DNA from: Prosthecobacter debontii
GTDB taxonomy: Bacteria > Verrucomicrobiota > Verrucomicrobiia > Verrucomicrobiales > Verrucomicrobiaceae
Direction of reading: 5' to 3'
Length of the DNA: 42,759 nt
Assembly: GCA_945860295.1 (NCBI GenBank)
Contig: CAMAQH010000034.1
Coordinates: 1 to 42,759, forward strand
Under the pieces are notes generated by a model. It had not been told where the DNA came from, made no database searches, and saw only the letters and a list, made by a program, of their open reading frames with translations. Shown in pieces: positions 42,391 to 42,759 of the stretch (position 1 is its first letter; every line of letters starts with the position of its first letter). Position numbers and translations under genes: made by a program.

Positions 42391-42759
42391 GTGACGCTGA
42401 CGGTGACGAATGAGACGCTGCACTTCACCTTCGGCATCCCACGCGGGTATGAGGGAGTGCAGGGCCAGAATGGGCAACAAGGTCCGGTGGGCCAAGAAGG
42501 ATCTGCCGGGGCGCAGGGAATCCAAGGAATCGAAGGAGTGCAGGGCCCGCAAGGACCGGAAGGACCGTCTGGTGGGCCGGTTGGCCCTCAAGGTCCGCAA
42601 GGAATCCAAAGTGAGTCGGGTGGCCAAGGACCGGCTGGCAGCACAGGAGCGGTCGGTGAGCAAGGTGTCCAAGGCGTCCAAGGAGCGCAGGGCATCCAAG
42701 GCAACCAAGGTGACCAGGGGCCGCAGGGAAATCCAGGAGAAGCCGGTGGCCCACCAGGG
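42391..42759 (+). CDS. collagen-like Gly-X-Y protein, partial, 5' end unclear
   Basis: The frame reads [19 protein letters not shown] and then about 35 Gly-X-Y triplets rich in Gln and Pro ([25 protein letters not shown]), running off the window. Such collagen-like repeats, introduced by a TFxFGIPRG beta segment, occur in bacterial surface and tail-fibre-type proteins. One discontinuity ([10 protein letters not shown]) breaks the triplet rhythm. No ATG exists; the frame opens after a stop at 42331. An Ala/Pro-rich sequence ([11 protein letters not shown]) that would fit as its upstream part is in another frame, so the 5' end may be frameshifted or lost. GTG 42391 is only a placeholder start. 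Confidence 0.6.
   Translation, partial: MTLTVTNETLHFTFGIPRGYEGVQGQNGQQGPVGQEGSAGAQGIQGIEGVQGPQGPEGPSGGPVGPQGPQGIQSESGGQGPAGSTGAVGEQGVQGVQGAQGIQGNQGDQGPQGNPGEAGGPPG

Noticed and set aside
42425..42754. Minus-strand ORFs opposite the collagen-like repeats
   Set aside because: They only mirror the Gly-X-Y repeat; the plus-strand translation gives regular triplets with a typical leader segment.
42416..42759. Direct DNA repeats as a CRISPR array
   Set aside because: The repetition is of 9-base, in-frame Gly-X-Y units with no constant repeat/spacer pattern.

Overview
The window most likely comes from a Verrucomicrobiota genome, probably Verrucomicrobiaceae/Prosthecobacter-like. This is inferred from the gene families and not from a marker gene, since no rRNA is present. 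Supporting content: a large secreted CxxCH-containing DUF1587/1592/1588/1585 protein, a secreted DUF1080 (3-keto-disaccharide hydrolase-like) protein, a formylglycine sulfatase with a second decayed sulfatase, tandem secreted esterases, a DUF116-polyprenyl synthase fusion and a collagen-like gene. Housekeeping genes (rpmI-rplT, rpmF, ftsK, lysS, sua5, murJ, deoA-like, gdhA) show it is chromosomal. I saw no rRNA, tRNA, CRISPR array, integrase or intact transposase.

Layout. 1-3770: an arsenic metallochaperone/ATPase pair (arsD-arsA), then a phosphoenolpyruvate synthase gene wrecked by a stop codon, deletions and a short MITE-like insertion. 3925-13193 (minus strand): rpmI-rplT with a terminator; a TolC / periplasmic adaptor / ABC ATPase efflux operon with no permease gene; ftsK; glutamate dehydrogenase. 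13433-17559: a secreted PQQ-propeller protein; an ATE/Bpt-like transferase - yceD - rpmF operon with a strong terminator; and, on the plus strand, a rhodanese and a SufE-like gene. 17560-18071: no recognisable gene. 18072-25497: the divergent DUF1592 and DUF1080 genes, a secreted protein with a possible caspase-like His/Cys pair, a Sel1-repeat protein and the DUF116-prenyl synthase fusion.

25498-27657 is a graveyard: an acyl carrier protein, a condensation-domain-like acyltransferase and a flavin-dependent oxidoreductase, all frameshifted or fused by deletion. They look like the remains of a small polyketide/aryl-polyene-type cluster. 27667-32754 (minus): a Y-family DNA polymerase whose start lies in a perfect hairpin, two paralogous secreted esterases flanking a frameshifted membrane protein gene, and a sulfatase. 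A sulfatase C-terminal remnant lies at 32806-33060. 33234-37990 (minus): a compact lysS-sua5-murJ-hypothetical operon. 38101-41758: a mini protein-kinase-fold gene, a secreted glycoamylase-like protein and a convergent pyrimidine-nucleoside phosphorylase. The right edge holds a glycine-zipper membrane fragment and a collagen-like gene whose 5' end appears broken.

The strongest leads are the DUF116-prenyl synthase fusion, the ATE-like enzyme lacking its N-terminal cysteine cluster, the caspase-like secreted protein, the esterase-membrane protein-esterase unit, and the unusual density of decaying genes. Some single-base frameshifts lie in homopolymers and could be sequencing errors.
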